Positions 16,582-25,564 of a stretch of 64,000 nt of DNA are shown here, piece after piece. Position 1 is the stretch's first letter. Every line of letters begins with the position of its first letter. The translations under genes were made by a program, and so were the position numbers. The DNA comes from an uncultured Bryobacterales bacterium. Lineage in GTDB: Bacteria; Acidobacteriota; Terriglobia; Bryobacterales; UBA6623. A model generated the notes under the pieces. That model was not told where the DNA came from. It did not search any database and worked only from the letters and a program-made list of their open reading frames with translations. The stretch covers positions 648,236 through 712,235 of the forward strand of contig OY282420.1 of assembly GCA_958295955.1 (NCBI GenBank), given 5' to 3'.

Positions 16582-16974
16582 TCAGCTAAGAAAAGGGGGG
16601 CCGCGCGGGGTCGCCGAGCGACTGCGGCCGTCCGGGGTCGAGCGCTCTTGCCGAGAGAATCGGAACACGCTCCGGCGGTTTTGGAACTGCGGGCGCGCGA
16701 CGGCCGCCGCGCCCGGAGCCGGCCCGTCCGCGGCGTCGCTTGCCGGCTCGACTCCGCCCGGCAAGCCGATGGCAAGCTGGTGACCGGGCGCATGCAGGCC
16801 GGCGCGGTGCTCGTGCGCGGGGTCGGTGTCGTCCACGCGAATCGAGCGCGCGGTGCGGGTGCGGAGGCGGACGACGCCGTAGTCGTTAAGCTGCCAAACC
16901 CAGCCGCAAAGGCTGACCGCGCTCAACAACAAAGCGGCGGCCGCCACCCCGTTGCGCTGCAGATTCCGAGTCAA
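16582..16974 (-). CDS. Doubtful small ORF with N-terminal membrane segment (130 aa)
   Basis: An open frame from a TTG at 16974 that begins with a basic stretch and a hydrophobic segment (GVAAAALLLSAVSLCGWVW), then becomes Arg/Pro/Gly-rich with no recognisable motif. It is the only candidate gene in the 16503-17090 interval upstream of the carbonic anhydrase. No convincing ribosome site is seen, and the antisense strand has an open frame of similar length, so this could be chance in high-GC DNA. Confidence 0.25.
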   Translation of the reverse strand: MTRNLQRNGVAAAALLLSAVSLCGWVWQLNDYGVVRLRTRTARSIRVDDTDPAHEHRAGLHAPGHQLAIGLPGGVEPASDAADGPAPGAAAVARPQFQNRRSVFRFSRQERSTPDGRSRSATPRGPPFLS

Positions 16975-17090
16975 GATACGTTGGGCCGGGACAAAGACAA
17001 ATTTCGACCGTCCCGGATTGCATCAGTATAACCGAGCGCCTCCCGCAGTTGTCAAGACGACAATACGAGAAACGGGTATCCTGTCGGTCC

Positions 17091-17822
17091 ATGCGTCTTA
17101 TGGCCTTACTGCTGCGCATCGGCTTGCCGGCCGCCGCCGCGGCGCCGATCGCCGTTGCGCAGTTCGCGCCCTGGCGGGAGTCAGGGTTCGCGCAGGCCGA
17201 GTCCCGCCTGCTCGCCGCAGAGGAGCTCTACCCCAAAGCGGACCGACCCGCTGCGTTCGCCCTGAACGCGACCGTGCTCTTTGCCCGGGACGCCCCTTGG
17301 AGCGAAGCCCGCGCCATGAGTCAGATACGCAAAACCGCGGAGATTTTCCGCGCCTGCGAGATAGGATTGCGGCGGGTTCGGCTGGTCAGGCTGCGGCTGC
17401 CGAAGCCGCTGCGCACGATCGACACGGCCGCGGTCGAGACTGCAAGCGGCGTGCCGGAGAACGTCCGCATCCTGTCGGAGCGCTTGCCGCCCGGAATCGA
17501 CTATCCGGCCGCCTTCTTGATCGGCGGGGTGCGGGGGGAGGCGTCGCCGGCGCGCTCTTACCGCGCGGCAGCGCCGGACGGCCCGCATCCGCCGTACCTC
17601 GATACGGCGTGGATCGCTTACCGGGCGCATTGGATCGCGCGCAAAGACGATCTCTATTCTCCCCTGGCGCACGAGCTCGCCCATCTGCTCTGCGCTTGCG
17701 GACACAAGAAGACCGCCGAGCGCCATCTGTTGCACCCGGCTCGGAATTTCCTTTCGTCGCGTGTCTTGCCGGAGCATTGCGAGCGCTTCCAAGCGAGTCC
17801 CCTGCTCTCTCCAACCAATTGA
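17091..17822 (+). CDS. Putative secreted zinc metalloprotease-like protein (243 aa)
   Basis: The N-terminus MRLMALLLRIGLPAAAAAP looks like a signal peptide, which favours ATG 17091 over an in-frame ATG 42 bp upstream. The key feature is HELAHLLCACGH near residues 194-205: an HExxH zinc motif followed by a further histidine, and then ERHLLHPARN and a Cys near the C-terminus, an arrangement like small metzincin-type proteases. The glycine-histidine spacing is not the exact metzincin consensus. Substrate and role are unknown; it is probably periplasmic or secreted. Neighbours are transcribed away from it (left) or are porins (right). Confidence 0.6.
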   Translation: MRLMALLLRIGLPAAAAAPIAVAQFAPWRESGFAQAESRLLAAEELYPKADRPAAFALNATVLFARDAPWSEARAMSQIRKTAEIFRACEIGLRRVRLVRLRLPKPLRTIDTAAVETASGVPENVRILSERLPPGIDYPAAFLIGGVRGEASPARSYRAAAPDGPHPPYLDTAWIAYRAHWIARKDDLYSPLAHELAHLLCACGHKKTAERHLLHPARNFLSSRVLPEHCERFQASPLLSPTN

Positions 17823-18065
17823 ATTCAAGTCACTTATAACCACCGAAAGCGAACAAAGGATTCTATATCCGCCCCATAAAAATTATCTTCTTGCTTGGCC
17901 GCGGAGCCTTTACTTAAGGTGAATCTTTACGGCGCACCCCGTCGTTGCGCCCGTGAGGGCGGACTGCCGCCAACCGGCGAGCCGTTTCCGCTTCTCTCGG
18001 CAGGAGCGGCTGTTCGCCAAATGAATCCGGACCTATGCGTCACGGATTGAGGAGGAAAGAATCCT

Positions 18066-19466
18066 TTGAAACGTTTTTTTGTCACCACACTAGTTCTCGG
18101 GATCGGCGTCACGGCTCCGGGGGCGGAGCCGCCGCGGACCCCGTCATCCGAATCGTCCTCATCGCTCTCGGTCGAATTGCGGGCGGAAGTCGAGTCGTTG
18201 CGCGAACGCTTGCTGCGGCTCGAAGCGATGCTCGAAAAGATGAGCGCCGCCGAGCAATCTGCCGCAACGGAGCCGCCGGCCGCCGGCGCTTCGCCGCAAC
18301 CGATCATGACGGCGGCCGCGCCCGCCCGCGAGATCGATGTCGAGTCCCTGGATAATGCCGCCTACGTACGGCCGCAGGTTGTCACCGACGCCGAGCCGGC
18401 CGATGAAACCCCGGTCGGCGTCGCCAGCAGCGGCGGCCAGGCGATCAGCTTCACCGGCTTGCTGGATACGTACCTGACGTACAACACCAACAGTCCGGCC
18501 GACGGCCAGAACACGCTCTACTACACCAACCCGAATTCGCGCGGATTCGGCCTCAACCAGGCCAAGCTCGAATTCGACGCCTCCGGCGACGGCCCGATCG
18601 GGTTTCGTTCGGACATCTGGTTCGGCTCGGGCGCCCGTCTGTTTCGCGACGGCCTGGAGCCGGGGCCGCTGGAAGACGTGATCTATCTCCAACAGGCTTA
18701 CGGCTACTACCAGTTTGCCAACGGCGCAGAGTTGGACGTGGGTTTGTTCGGCACGATCGCCGGCCTGGAGGTTGCGGAATCGCATCTGAACTGGAACTAC
18801 ACCCGCGGCATTCTGTGGGCCTGGAACGAACCCTTTTCTCACCTCGGCGCCAAGCTCAGCGTCCCCGTGAGCGATGCCTTTACGGCGACGTTCCTGCTCG
18901 TGAACGGCTTCGACAACGCTTTCGATCAGAACTCCGGCAAGTCGTACGGCGTACAGGGTTCGCTCGCTCCCAACGACCGCTTCAACACGACGCTGACCTG
19001 GATCAACGGCCCGGAGAACGATTTGACCAACACCGGCTGGCTGAAGAACTTGAGTTGGAACGCCTACGGCGGCCTGCACGAGCGGTTCGAGGTCATGGTC
19101 AATCTCGACTACATCCAGGCCAACGACCCGTTCGGCATGAGCGCGACTTCCTGGGGCATGGGCGGCTACGCCCGCGCTCACCTGTCGGATCAGGTGCGCA
19201 TCGCCAACCGCTTTGAATTCCTCGACGATCAGGAAGCCCGCTCGACGGGCGTCGAGCAGACGTTGAAGGAATACACCTTCACGTTCGAGGTGCAGCCCCT
19301 CAAGGACGACCCCCGCTTCCTGACGCGGTTCGAGTACCGCCGCGACTGGTCGGACATCCCCTTCTTCGGATGCAGCTCTTGCGGCGATTCGGGAATGGCG
19401 GGACTGACGATGGATCAGAACACGTTCACCATCGGCATGATGTGGGTGTTCGGCCCCAAGGAGTAA
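18066..19466 (+). CDS. BBP2/OmpL-like outer-membrane porin, copy A (466 aa)
   Basis: Starts at TTG 18066 with a strong AGGAGG site. Residues 1-20 are a signal peptide; residues ~30-65 form a heptad-like helix (LRAEVESLRERLLRLEAMLEK), and a beta-barrel follows from about residue 125 (AISFTGLLDTYLTYN, GFRSDIWFGSG, VGLFGTIAGLEV, ending MMWVFGPKE). The pattern matches the OmpL-like beta-barrel porin-2 family, which forms diffusion channels. A second copy follows directly, and a strong terminator lies between them, so each is probably expressed on its own. A Cys pair (FFGCSSCGDSG) in a late loop is shared by both copies. Confidence 0.85.
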   Translation: MKRFFVTTLVLGIGVTAPGAEPPRTPSSESSSSLSVELRAEVESLRERLLRLEAMLEKMSAAEQSAATEPPAAGASPQPIMTAAAPAREIDVESLDNAAYVRPQVVTDAEPADETPVGVASSGGQAISFTGLLDTYLTYNTNSPADGQNTLYYTNPNSRGFGLNQAKLEFDASGDGPIGFRSDIWFGSGARLFRDGLEPGPLEDVIYLQQAYGYYQFANGAELDVGLFGTIAGLEVAESHLNWNYTRGILWAWNEPFSHLGAKLSVPVSDAFTATFLLVNGFDNAFDQNSGKSYGVQGSLAPNDRFNTTLTWINGPENDLTNTGWLKNLSWNAYGGLHERFEVMVNLDYIQANDPFGMSATSWGMGGYARAHLSDQVRIANRFEFLDDQEARSTGVEQTLKEYTFTFEVQPLKDDPRFLTRFEYRRDWSDIPFFGCSSCGDSGMAGLTMDQNTFTIGMMWVFGPKE

Positions 19467-19518
19467 GCTGCGTTCCCCCCGCGGGGCCGTCGGCGCACCT
19501 CCGGCGCCCCGTCCCCCC

Positions 19519-19551
19519 AAGCCGCGCCGCGTTCCGCGGCGCGGCTTTTTT
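19519..19551 (+). terminator. Rho-independent terminator after porin A
   Basis: A perfect 13-bp stem (aagccgcgccgcg / cgcggcgcggctt) with a TTC loop, followed by six T. It lies 53 bp after the stop of porin A and before porin B. Confidence 0.9.
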
Positions 19552-19586
19552 ACAATGGTTCCTCTCGGCGAAGGGCCGGAATCCGA

Positions 19587-20906
19587 GTGAAGCTGCTTGC
19601 ATTGGCGCTATGCGCGCTGTCGTCGGCCGCCGCCGAAGCGCAAACCGAGGAAGCGCTGCCCGCCGACGTTGCCATAGAGCTTCGCCGGGAATTGTCGTCC
19701 CTGCGCGCCCGGCTATTGAAGCTTGAAACGATGCTGAAAGCGCATGGGGAAAGCGGCGGATTCCCGGCCCGGGAGAGCTTTGCCGAAGCCGCGGCGCCCG
19801 CCGCTCCAAACCGGCGGAACGACTCGCCGCCGCAGGTCGTTCACGACGCCGAACCGGCGGGGGATATCCCGGTCGGCCCGGTCAGCAGCGGCGGTCAGGC
19901 GATCGCCTTCACCGGCTTGCTGGATACGTATCTGACATATAACGCCAACAGGCCGGCCGACGGCCAAAACACGCTCTACTTCACCAATCCGAATTCGCGC
20001 GGGTTCGGCCTCAACCAGGCCAAGCTCGAATTCGACGCCTCCGGCGGCGGCCCGGTCGGATTCCGCTCCGACATCTGGTTCGGTTCCGCCGGTCGGCTGT
20101 ACTGGGGCGGGTTGACCGGCCCCGGCCCGCTGGAAGACGTCGTCTATTTGCAGCAGGCATTCGGCTATTACCGATTCGACAGCGGGGCCCGCTTCGAGGC
20201 GGGGCTGTTCCAAACGCCTGTCGGCATCGAAGTCATGGAGCCGCACCGCAATTGGAACTACTCCCTGGGACTGCTCGCGGGATGGAACGAAGCCGGCTCG
20301 CATCTCGGCGCGAAGATCGGCGCGCCGCTGTCGGACACGGTGACTGCGACGTTCATGCTGATCAACGGCTACCTGGTCAGCGCAGACCAGAACGCCGGCA
20401 AGTTGTACGGCCTGCAAGGCTCGTTCGCGCCAAGCGGCCGCTTCAACACGACTTTGACCTGGATCAACGGGCCGGAGAGCGCCGGAAGCTGGTTCAAGAA
20501 CCTGAGTTGGAACGCCTACGCCGGCCTGAGCGAGCGGTTCGAGGCGATGGTCAATCTCGACTGGATCCAGGCCGACGCCGGCGGAGTCCGCGCCGTTTCC
20601 TGGGGCATGGCAGGATATGCCCGGCTGCATCTCTCGGGCCGAGTTCGGCTTGCTTACCGCTACGAGTTTCTGGACGACGCCGGAGCTTGGTCCACCGGAA
20701 CCAAGCAGTTTTTGCGCGAGAATACGTTTACCTTCGAAGTGCAGCCGGTGAAGGGCGATGCCCGCTTTCTGACGCGGTTCGAGTACCGCCGCGACTGGTC
20801 GGACGCTGCATTTTTCGGATGCTCTTCCTGCGGCGTTTCCGGCTTGGCGATGGAACAGAGCACGTTTACCGCGGGCATGATGTGGGTGCTCGGCCCCAAG
20901 CAATAG
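19587..20906 (+). CDS. BBP2/OmpL-like outer-membrane porin, copy B (439 aa)
   Basis: Paralogue of the porin just upstream, from a GTG at 19587. It has a signal peptide (MKLLALALCALSSAAAEAQ), a helical segment (LRRELSSLRARLLKLETMLK), a spacer and the same barrel (ISRG-like loops differ, but GLLDTYLTYNANRPADGQN, GFRSDIWFGSAG and VLGPKQ correspond). Loops differ mainly around residues 170-180 and 250-260, where pore selectivity would be set. It lies after the terminator of copy A, so it needs its own promoter; none is obvious in the 35 bp between. Tandem duplication of porins is seen directly; the solute is unknown. Confidence 0.85.
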   Translation: MKLLALALCALSSAAAEAQTEEALPADVAIELRRELSSLRARLLKLETMLKAHGESGGFPARESFAEAAAPAAPNRRNDSPPQVVHDAEPAGDIPVGPVSSGGQAIAFTGLLDTYLTYNANRPADGQNTLYFTNPNSRGFGLNQAKLEFDASGGGPVGFRSDIWFGSAGRLYWGGLTGPGPLEDVVYLQQAFGYYRFDSGARFEAGLFQTPVGIEVMEPHRNWNYSLGLLAGWNEAGSHLGAKIGAPLSDTVTATFMLINGYLVSADQNAGKLYGLQGSFAPSGRFNTTLTWINGPESAGSWFKNLSWNAYAGLSERFEAMVNLDWIQADAGGVRAVSWGMAGYARLHLSGRVRLAYRYEFLDDAGAWSTGTKQFLRENTFTFEVQPVKGDARFLTRFEYRRDWSDAAFFGCSSCGVSGLAMEQSTFTAGMMWVLGPKQ

Positions 20907-20985
20907 CCCGCGCGGAAGCTGCTTTTCCCGCGGCGTGGGGCGGCGGCCCCGCGCACGCTGATAAGCTGATGGCAAGGCCTGCGCC

Positions 20986-22083
20986 GTGACGACGATCCGG
21001 GACTTGGAGACCCCCGCCTTGCTGGTCGATCTCGACCGACTGGAAGCGAACCTCGCGCGGACCGCCGACTACTGCGCCGAACATGGGCTGCGGCTGCGGC
21101 CGCACGCCAAAACCCACAAGACGCCGGATATCGGACGCATGCAGCTTGACCGCGGGGCCGCCGGGTTGACCGTCGCCAAAGTCGGCGAGGCGGAAGTCAT
21201 GGCCGCGAGCGGCGCCCCCGACATGCTGGTCGCGTATCCGGTTCTGGGCGAATCGAAGTGGCGCCGGTTACTGGAGGTTGCGCAGAGAACCGCCCTCACC
21301 GTCGCGCTCGACAATGCGCCCGCGGCGCGCGGCTTGTCCCGCCATGCCGCGGCCGGCGGCGTCGCAATCGGCATTCTGGTCGAGGCCGACGTGGGCATGG
21401 GGCGCTGCGGGCTTGCGCCCGGCGGCGGTCTTGTCGATCTGGCGCGGGAAATCGCCGGAATGCCCGGGTTGCGGCTCGACGGCCTCATGTTTTATCCGGG
21501 GCATGTGAACCTGGCCGCCCCGGGAGGCGAGGCGGCTTTCGAAAAAATCGGGCGGGACCTCGAAAGAATCTACGACGATTTCCGGCGGGCGGGTCTCCCG
21601 CTCAATACGGTCAGCGGCGGCTCGACGCCGACGCTGTTTCACTCGCACCGCTTGCCCGGACTGACCGAGATCCGGCCCGGCACGTACGTTTTCAACGACT
21701 GCATGCAGGTTGCGATGGGCGCCTGCGAATGGGCGCAATGCGCCGCCTCCGTCATGACCACCGTCGTTTCCACGCCGCGGGAGGGCGCGGCGATCGTCGA
21801 CGGCGGCTCGAAGACGTTTTCCTCTGACCCGGCGCGGCCTGCCGGCTCCGGCCTGTACGGTCGGGTCACGGACGATCCCGCGGCCGGCTTCTACAAGATG
21901 AGCGAAGAGCATGGGTTTCTCGATGTCCGCGAAGCCGAGACGAAAATCCGCATCGGCGACCGCCTGCGGATTATTCCCAACCACATTTGCACGGCCGTGA
22001 ACATGCACGAGAACATCTACGGCGTCCGCGGCGAGGCGGTCGAGAAAGTTTGGAAAGTGGAAGGGCGAGGGAAACTGCAGTAA
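20986..22083 (+). CDS. D-threonine aldolase / D-serine dehydratase-like PLP enzyme (365 aa)
   Basis: Fold-type III PLP enzyme with an alanine-racemase-like N-terminal barrel. RPHAKTHKT near residues 39-47 carries the expected PLP lysine (Lys42). The C-terminal domain has IIPNHICTAVNMH near 333, whose His and Cys are the metal-binding pair of this family. Such enzymes split D-threonine or related D-beta-hydroxy amino acids to glycine plus aldehyde, or deaminate D-serine. It starts at GTG 20986. The stop codon overlaps by one base an ATG of the next frame, which is the RidA region; RidA removes reactive enamine products of PLP enzymes, so the pairing fits functionally. Confidence 0.85.
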   Translation: MTTIRDLETPALLVDLDRLEANLARTADYCAEHGLRLRPHAKTHKTPDIGRMQLDRGAAGLTVAKVGEAEVMAASGAPDMLVAYPVLGESKWRRLLEVAQRTALTVALDNAPAARGLSRHAAAGGVAIGILVEADVGMGRCGLAPGGGLVDLAREIAGMPGLRLDGLMFYPGHVNLAAPGGEAAFEKIGRDLERIYDDFRRAGLPLNTVSGGSTPTLFHSHRLPGLTEIRPGTYVFNDCMQVAMGACEWAQCAASVMTTVVSTPREGAAIVDGGSKTFSSDPARPAGSGLYGRVTDDPAAGFYKMSEEHGFLDVREAETKIRIGDRLRIIPNHICTAVNMHENIYGVRGEAVEKVWKVEGRGKLQ

Positions 22084-22184
22084 TGAGAGCGAGAGCGCGG
22101 TTGTCCCTGCTGCTGGCTCTGCCCGTAATGATTTTGCAACGCTGCGGGCTTCGTTCCGCTGCAATCGAAGGAGAAGAATACGAC

Positions 22185-22568
22185 ATGATCGAACGCGTGA
22201 CCGCTTCCGGGGCGCCCAAGCCGCAAGGGCCTTATTCCCACGCCGTAAAGGCCGGAGGGTTTATTTACGTTTCCGGGCAAGCGGCCCTGAATCCCGATAC
22301 CAGCGCGGCGGAGATCGGAACCGTCGCCGCGGAGACCCGCCGCACGATCGAGAACATCAAGGCGATCCTGGAAGCGTCCGGGGCTTCGCTGGCGGACGTC
22401 GTGAAGTGCTCGGTGTTTCTGGCGGATATCCGCGACTTCAAGGCCATGAACGCGGTTTACGCCGAATACTTCGGCGAGGCCAAGCCGGCGCGGACGACGG
22501 TGCAGGCCGTGCTGCCCGCCGCCGGACTGAAGGTCGAGATCGACTGCATCGCCTACCGTCCCGAGTAG
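22185..22568 (+). CDS. RidA family enamine/imine deaminase (127 aa)
   Basis: A typical YjgF/YER057c/UK114 protein: SGAPKPQGPYSHAVKAGGFI at the start, ISGQ-type block as VSGQAALNP, and the C-terminal DCIAYRPE, with the substrate-binding Arg in PARTTVQA. It hydrolyses reactive 2-aminoacrylate-type intermediates. ATG 22185 has GAAGGAGAA upstream and gives the usual length. The same frame extends 34 codons upstream to an ATG at 22083 that overlaps the previous stop; that extension (RARLSLLLALPVMILQRC) looks like a signal sequence, so an exported form cannot be excluded. The position after a PLP enzyme supports a detoxifying role. Confidence 0.9.
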   Translation: MIERVTASGAPKPQGPYSHAVKAGGFIYVSGQAALNPDTSAAEIGTVAAETRRTIENIKAILEASGASLADVVKCSVFLADIRDFKAMNAVYAEYFGEAKPARTTVQAVLPAAGLKVEIDCIAYRPE

Positions 22569-22751
22569 AATTTCTCAACTTTCGGATATCCTTGCGCGCA
22601 AGCGGGCTCGCCGCTAACATAAATAAGAACACGGCAACGGCTGTGCGCCGACCGGCGGCCGGCGCGGCGGATCTACGGCTTTTGGGATTTGCTTCCCGAA
22701 TGTTGTAACGGATCGAGCGGGCCGTCCGTCCTTCAGCATTGGAATACGGAG

Positions 22752-24047
22752 ATGTCTGACGCCCCAATGGACCGCCCGACAGAGGCAATGCCGGACCGGC
22801 CTGCGCAGGACAGCCTCGTCGAGTTGGGGCCGCTGCTGGTGGACTCGCTCTTCGAGCCGTGGTGGAGGAGCTTCCTGCGCGAGATCGGCGAGATGTTCAA
22901 CCCGCCGAAATTCGCTCCGCTACCGCAGTACAGAGAAGCGCTTCCGGGAGAAACCGACCTGCCGGACCCCAACGTGCCGTCGTTGAGCCGCCCCTGGTGG
23001 AGCAGTATCGTCGAGACTCTGAAGGCGATCGTCGCGGAGCGGAAATTCCCGCCGTTGCCGCGCTACCGCGAGGCGGTCGAGGGCGAGGTCGATCTGCCCC
23101 CGCTGAACCTGAATACGCTTTCGACGCCCTGGTTCCTGGGGATCTTCGAATTCTTCAAGGTCTCGGCGGAAGTCAAGAAGCTGCCGCCGCTCGAGTTGAC
23201 TTTCGAGCCCGTCGCGGTCAAGGAAATATGGGGCGGATTCGATTTCCGCCGGCAGGGGTTGAGCGCGGCCGCGGTCTTCCATTTGGCGGTGATCTTCGCG
23301 ATATTCGGTTTTCGCGGGGGCGAGGTCATGGAGGCGCGGTCCGGCTCCGTGACGTTGTTCGTTCCGGTCGATATTTCGCCGTACTTGGCGGAATTGCGGG
23401 CAATCAAGCCGCCGGCCGGCGATTCGGGCGGAGGCGGCGGCGGAGGCGCGCATTCTCCGATGCCGGCCAGCAGGGGGCGGCTTCCGCGTTTTTCGTTGGA
23501 GCCGCAATTGGCGCCGCCCACGCCGATTATCCGCAACGAGGACCCCAAGCTGGCGGTGGAGCCGACCGTGAGAGTCGCTCCGAACCTCAGCGTTCCGCAG
23601 GTGGATCTGTCGGTGTTCGGCGATCCGTTGGGCGTCAACGGTCCGCCTTCGGCCGGGCCGGGTTCCGGCGGCGGAATCGGCTCGGGGCGAGGAACCGGCG
23701 TCGGTTCGGGCACCGGTTCCGGCGTAGGCCCCGGATCGGGCGGGGGCATCGGCGGCGGCGTGTTCCGCATCGGCGGCGGCGTTTCGAGTCCGCGCCTGCT
23801 GCACAAGGTCGAGCCGGAATACTCCGAAGAGGCGCGCAAGGCGAAATATCAGGGCACGGTGATGCTCGCCGTCGAAGTTTGGGAAGACGGCATCGCGCAC
23901 AACATCCGCGTACTGCGCAGCCTCGGCCTCGGCCTCGACGAGAAGGCGATGCAGGCCGTGCGCCAGTGGCGCTTCGCCCCGGGCAGAAAAGACGGCAAGC
24001 CGGTCAGGGTCGCCGCCCAAATTCAAGTCAGCTTCCGCTTGCTGTAA
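22752..24047 (+). CDS. TonB-family energy transducer with three-fold N-terminal repeat (431 aa)
   Basis: ATG 22752 follows CGGAG. Residues 32-161 hold three ~45-residue repeats with the pattern PWW/PWF, a helix, then KFxPLPxYREAxxGExDLP (the third is degenerate, KKLPPLELT). A single membrane segment is at about 169-188 (GLSAAAVFHLAVIFAIFGF), then a Pro/Gly-rich periplasmic spacer with many Gly-Ser repeats (217-345) and a C-terminal TonB domain (PEYSEEARKAKYQGTVML ... AVRQWRFAPG). The C-terminus should contact TonB-dependent receptors such as the two in this window and pass on energy from ExbB/ExbD. The repeats lie on the cytoplasmic side, where ordinary TonB has only a few residues; their role is unknown. 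Confidence 0.88.
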   Translation: MSDAPMDRPTEAMPDRPAQDSLVELGPLLVDSLFEPWWRSFLREIGEMFNPPKFAPLPQYREALPGETDLPDPNVPSLSRPWWSSIVETLKAIVAERKFPPLPRYREAVEGEVDLPPLNLNTLSTPWFLGIFEFFKVSAEVKKLPPLELTFEPVAVKEIWGGFDFRRQGLSAAAVFHLAVIFAIFGFRGGEVMEARSGSVTLFVPVDISPYLAELRAIKPPAGDSGGGGGGGAHSPMPASRGRLPRFSLEPQLAPPTPIIRNEDPKLAVEPTVRVAPNLSVPQVDLSVFGDPLGVNGPPSAGPGSGGGIGSGRGTGVGSGTGSGVGPGSGGGIGGGVFRIGGGVSSPRLLHKVEPEYSEEARKAKYQGTVMLAVEVWEDGIAHNIRVLRSLGLGLDEKAMQAVRQWRFAPGRKDGKPVRVAAQIQVSFRLL

Positions 24048-24067
24048 CCGCTTCTCTCGATCTGCTC

Positions 24068-25495
24068 CTACAGGTCGGGGCGCGCGGGACGAATGGTGTT
24101 GCGGAAAAACGGATAGGCGTCGAATTGCGGCTCGCCGTCCGCCATGCGCGGGTCTCCGGTGCGGGTCAAGTGCGCCTCCATAAGGGACTTCAGGCCGGCT
24201 TGGATCGGACGGTAGGCATCGCGTCCGGCGACGTTGTTCAGTTGCCCGGCGTAGGCCATGTCGTAGAGTTCCTCGGCCGGGCGCCTGGCGCAGGCCAAGT
24301 CGAAATAGCGCTTGACTTGCGGCGATTCGCGGTTGTCGTTCAAGTAACGTTTCGTCGGCGAGTAGTCGATTTCGGCGTAAAGCGGCGGGTCTCCGGCAGG
24401 CCAACGGTCGGGTTCGTAGTTGCGGATGTAGAGGTGCTCGTAAGTGCGGACGGCGCGCATCGGGTAGCCGAGTCCGTTGACGTTCCTTATGGTGTGCCGC
24501 TCGCGCATGAGAACGACGTGGTCGCGGGACTTGTCCACGCGCCCGGATTCTTCCGAGGCAAGCGTCGCGAGGAAGCTCTTGCCCGTCATTTGGGGCGATC
24601 TCTCGACCCCGGCCGCTTCGAGAATCGTCGGCGCGTAGTCGGCAAAGCCGATGAAATCGTCGACAACGCGGCCGCCGCGTACGCGCTCCGGCCAGCGCAC
24701 CGCCAACGGCATGCGCGCTCCGTAGTCGTACAAGTTGGCCTTGGCCCGCGGGAAAGGCATGCCGTTGTCGCTGGTGACGATGACCAGGGTATTGTCGAGC
24801 TCGCCCGCGCGCTCGAGCCGTTCGAGGATGGCGCCCAGTTCGCGGTCGAATCTCTCGATCTCAAAAAAATAGTCGAGGATGTCGGAGCGGACCTCGGCAA
24901 CGTCCGGCAAAAAGTCGGGCACGCGCACGTCGTCGATATTCATTCCGGAGCGCAGGCCGGAGCCTTTTTCGTAGGGGCGGTGCGGGTCTTTGCTGCCGAA
25001 CCAGAAGCAGAACGGGCGGCTGTCGTCGCGCTGCCGGAAAAAAGTTTCAAAGTCGGCGAAGAGGTCCCCGGCGGGATTGCGCGTGCGTCCGCCGGCGTTG
25101 TCGATGCCGGGGCCCCAGCCTTTTCGCGTGAAACCGACCTGGTAACCGGCGGCTTCGAGCATGTCCGGGAAAACATCGAATTTCGCCTGCAGCGTGCTCC
25201 ACAGATTGCCCGCTTCTTCCAGTCGGTAGGGTTCCTGGCCGGTCAGAATGGCGCTCCTCGAAGGCGTACACGAGGGCGAGCAGCAGTAGGCGTGACTGAA
25301 GCGGACGCCTTCCGCCGCTATGCGGTCGAAGTGAGGCGTGCGCGCCACCGGATCGCCGAACGCTCCGGTATGCGCATAGGACTGATCGTCGGAAATCGCG
25401 AAAACGATATTGGGACGGTCCGACTTGGAAGAAAAAGCCGGGGCTACACTAAAAGCCGCGCTCGTTGTCAGGAATCTGCGCCGGGTTGCCCGCAT
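24068..25495 (-). CDS. Tat-exported type I sulfatase (475 aa)
   Basis: The N-terminus MRATRRRFLTTSAAFSVAPA is a twin-arginine signal, which fixes the start at ATG 25495 although the frame is open far upstream. Motifs of formylglycine sulfatases are present: NIVFAISDDQ with metal-binding Asp36-Asp37, and CTPSR at 76-80, where Cys76 is converted to formylglycine. TSDNGMPFPRAKANLYDYG gives the second metal/substrate block. It resembles heparan-N-sulfatase-like members that desulfate glycans, but the substrate is not decided by sequence. It is divergent from the SGNH-TPR gene with a 69-bp spacer. It needs a formylglycine-generating or anaerobic maturase encoded elsewhere. Confidence 0.9.
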   Translation of the reverse strand: MRATRRRFLTTSAAFSVAPAFSSKSDRPNIVFAISDDQSYAHTGAFGDPVARTPHFDRIAAEGVRFSHAYCCSPSCTPSRSAILTGQEPYRLEEAGNLWSTLQAKFDVFPDMLEAAGYQVGFTRKGWGPGIDNAGGRTRNPAGDLFADFETFFRQRDDSRPFCFWFGSKDPHRPYEKGSGLRSGMNIDDVRVPDFLPDVAEVRSDILDYFFEIERFDRELGAILERLERAGELDNTLVIVTSDNGMPFPRAKANLYDYGARMPLAVRWPERVRGGRVVDDFIGFADYAPTILEAAGVERSPQMTGKSFLATLASEESGRVDKSRDHVVLMRERHTIRNVNGLGYPMRAVRTYEHLYIRNYEPDRWPAGDPPLYAEIDYSPTKRYLNDNRESPQVKRYFDLACARRPAEELYDMAYAGQLNNVAGRDAYRPIQAGLKSLMEAHLTRTGDPRMADGEPQFDAYPFFRNTIRPARPDL

Positions 25496-25564
25496 GATCG
25501 ACTTGCCTAAGCGAGTATAGCGGGTATCCGCCGCGCGGATTGCAATCGCGCTTGGGTTCACAGT

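Noticed and set aside
17927-18020. GC-rich inverted repeats upstream of porin A as a possible riboswitch
   Set aside because: Short stems exist (ggcgca/tgcgcc) but no known riboswitch core was recognised and the regulated gene type gives no support.
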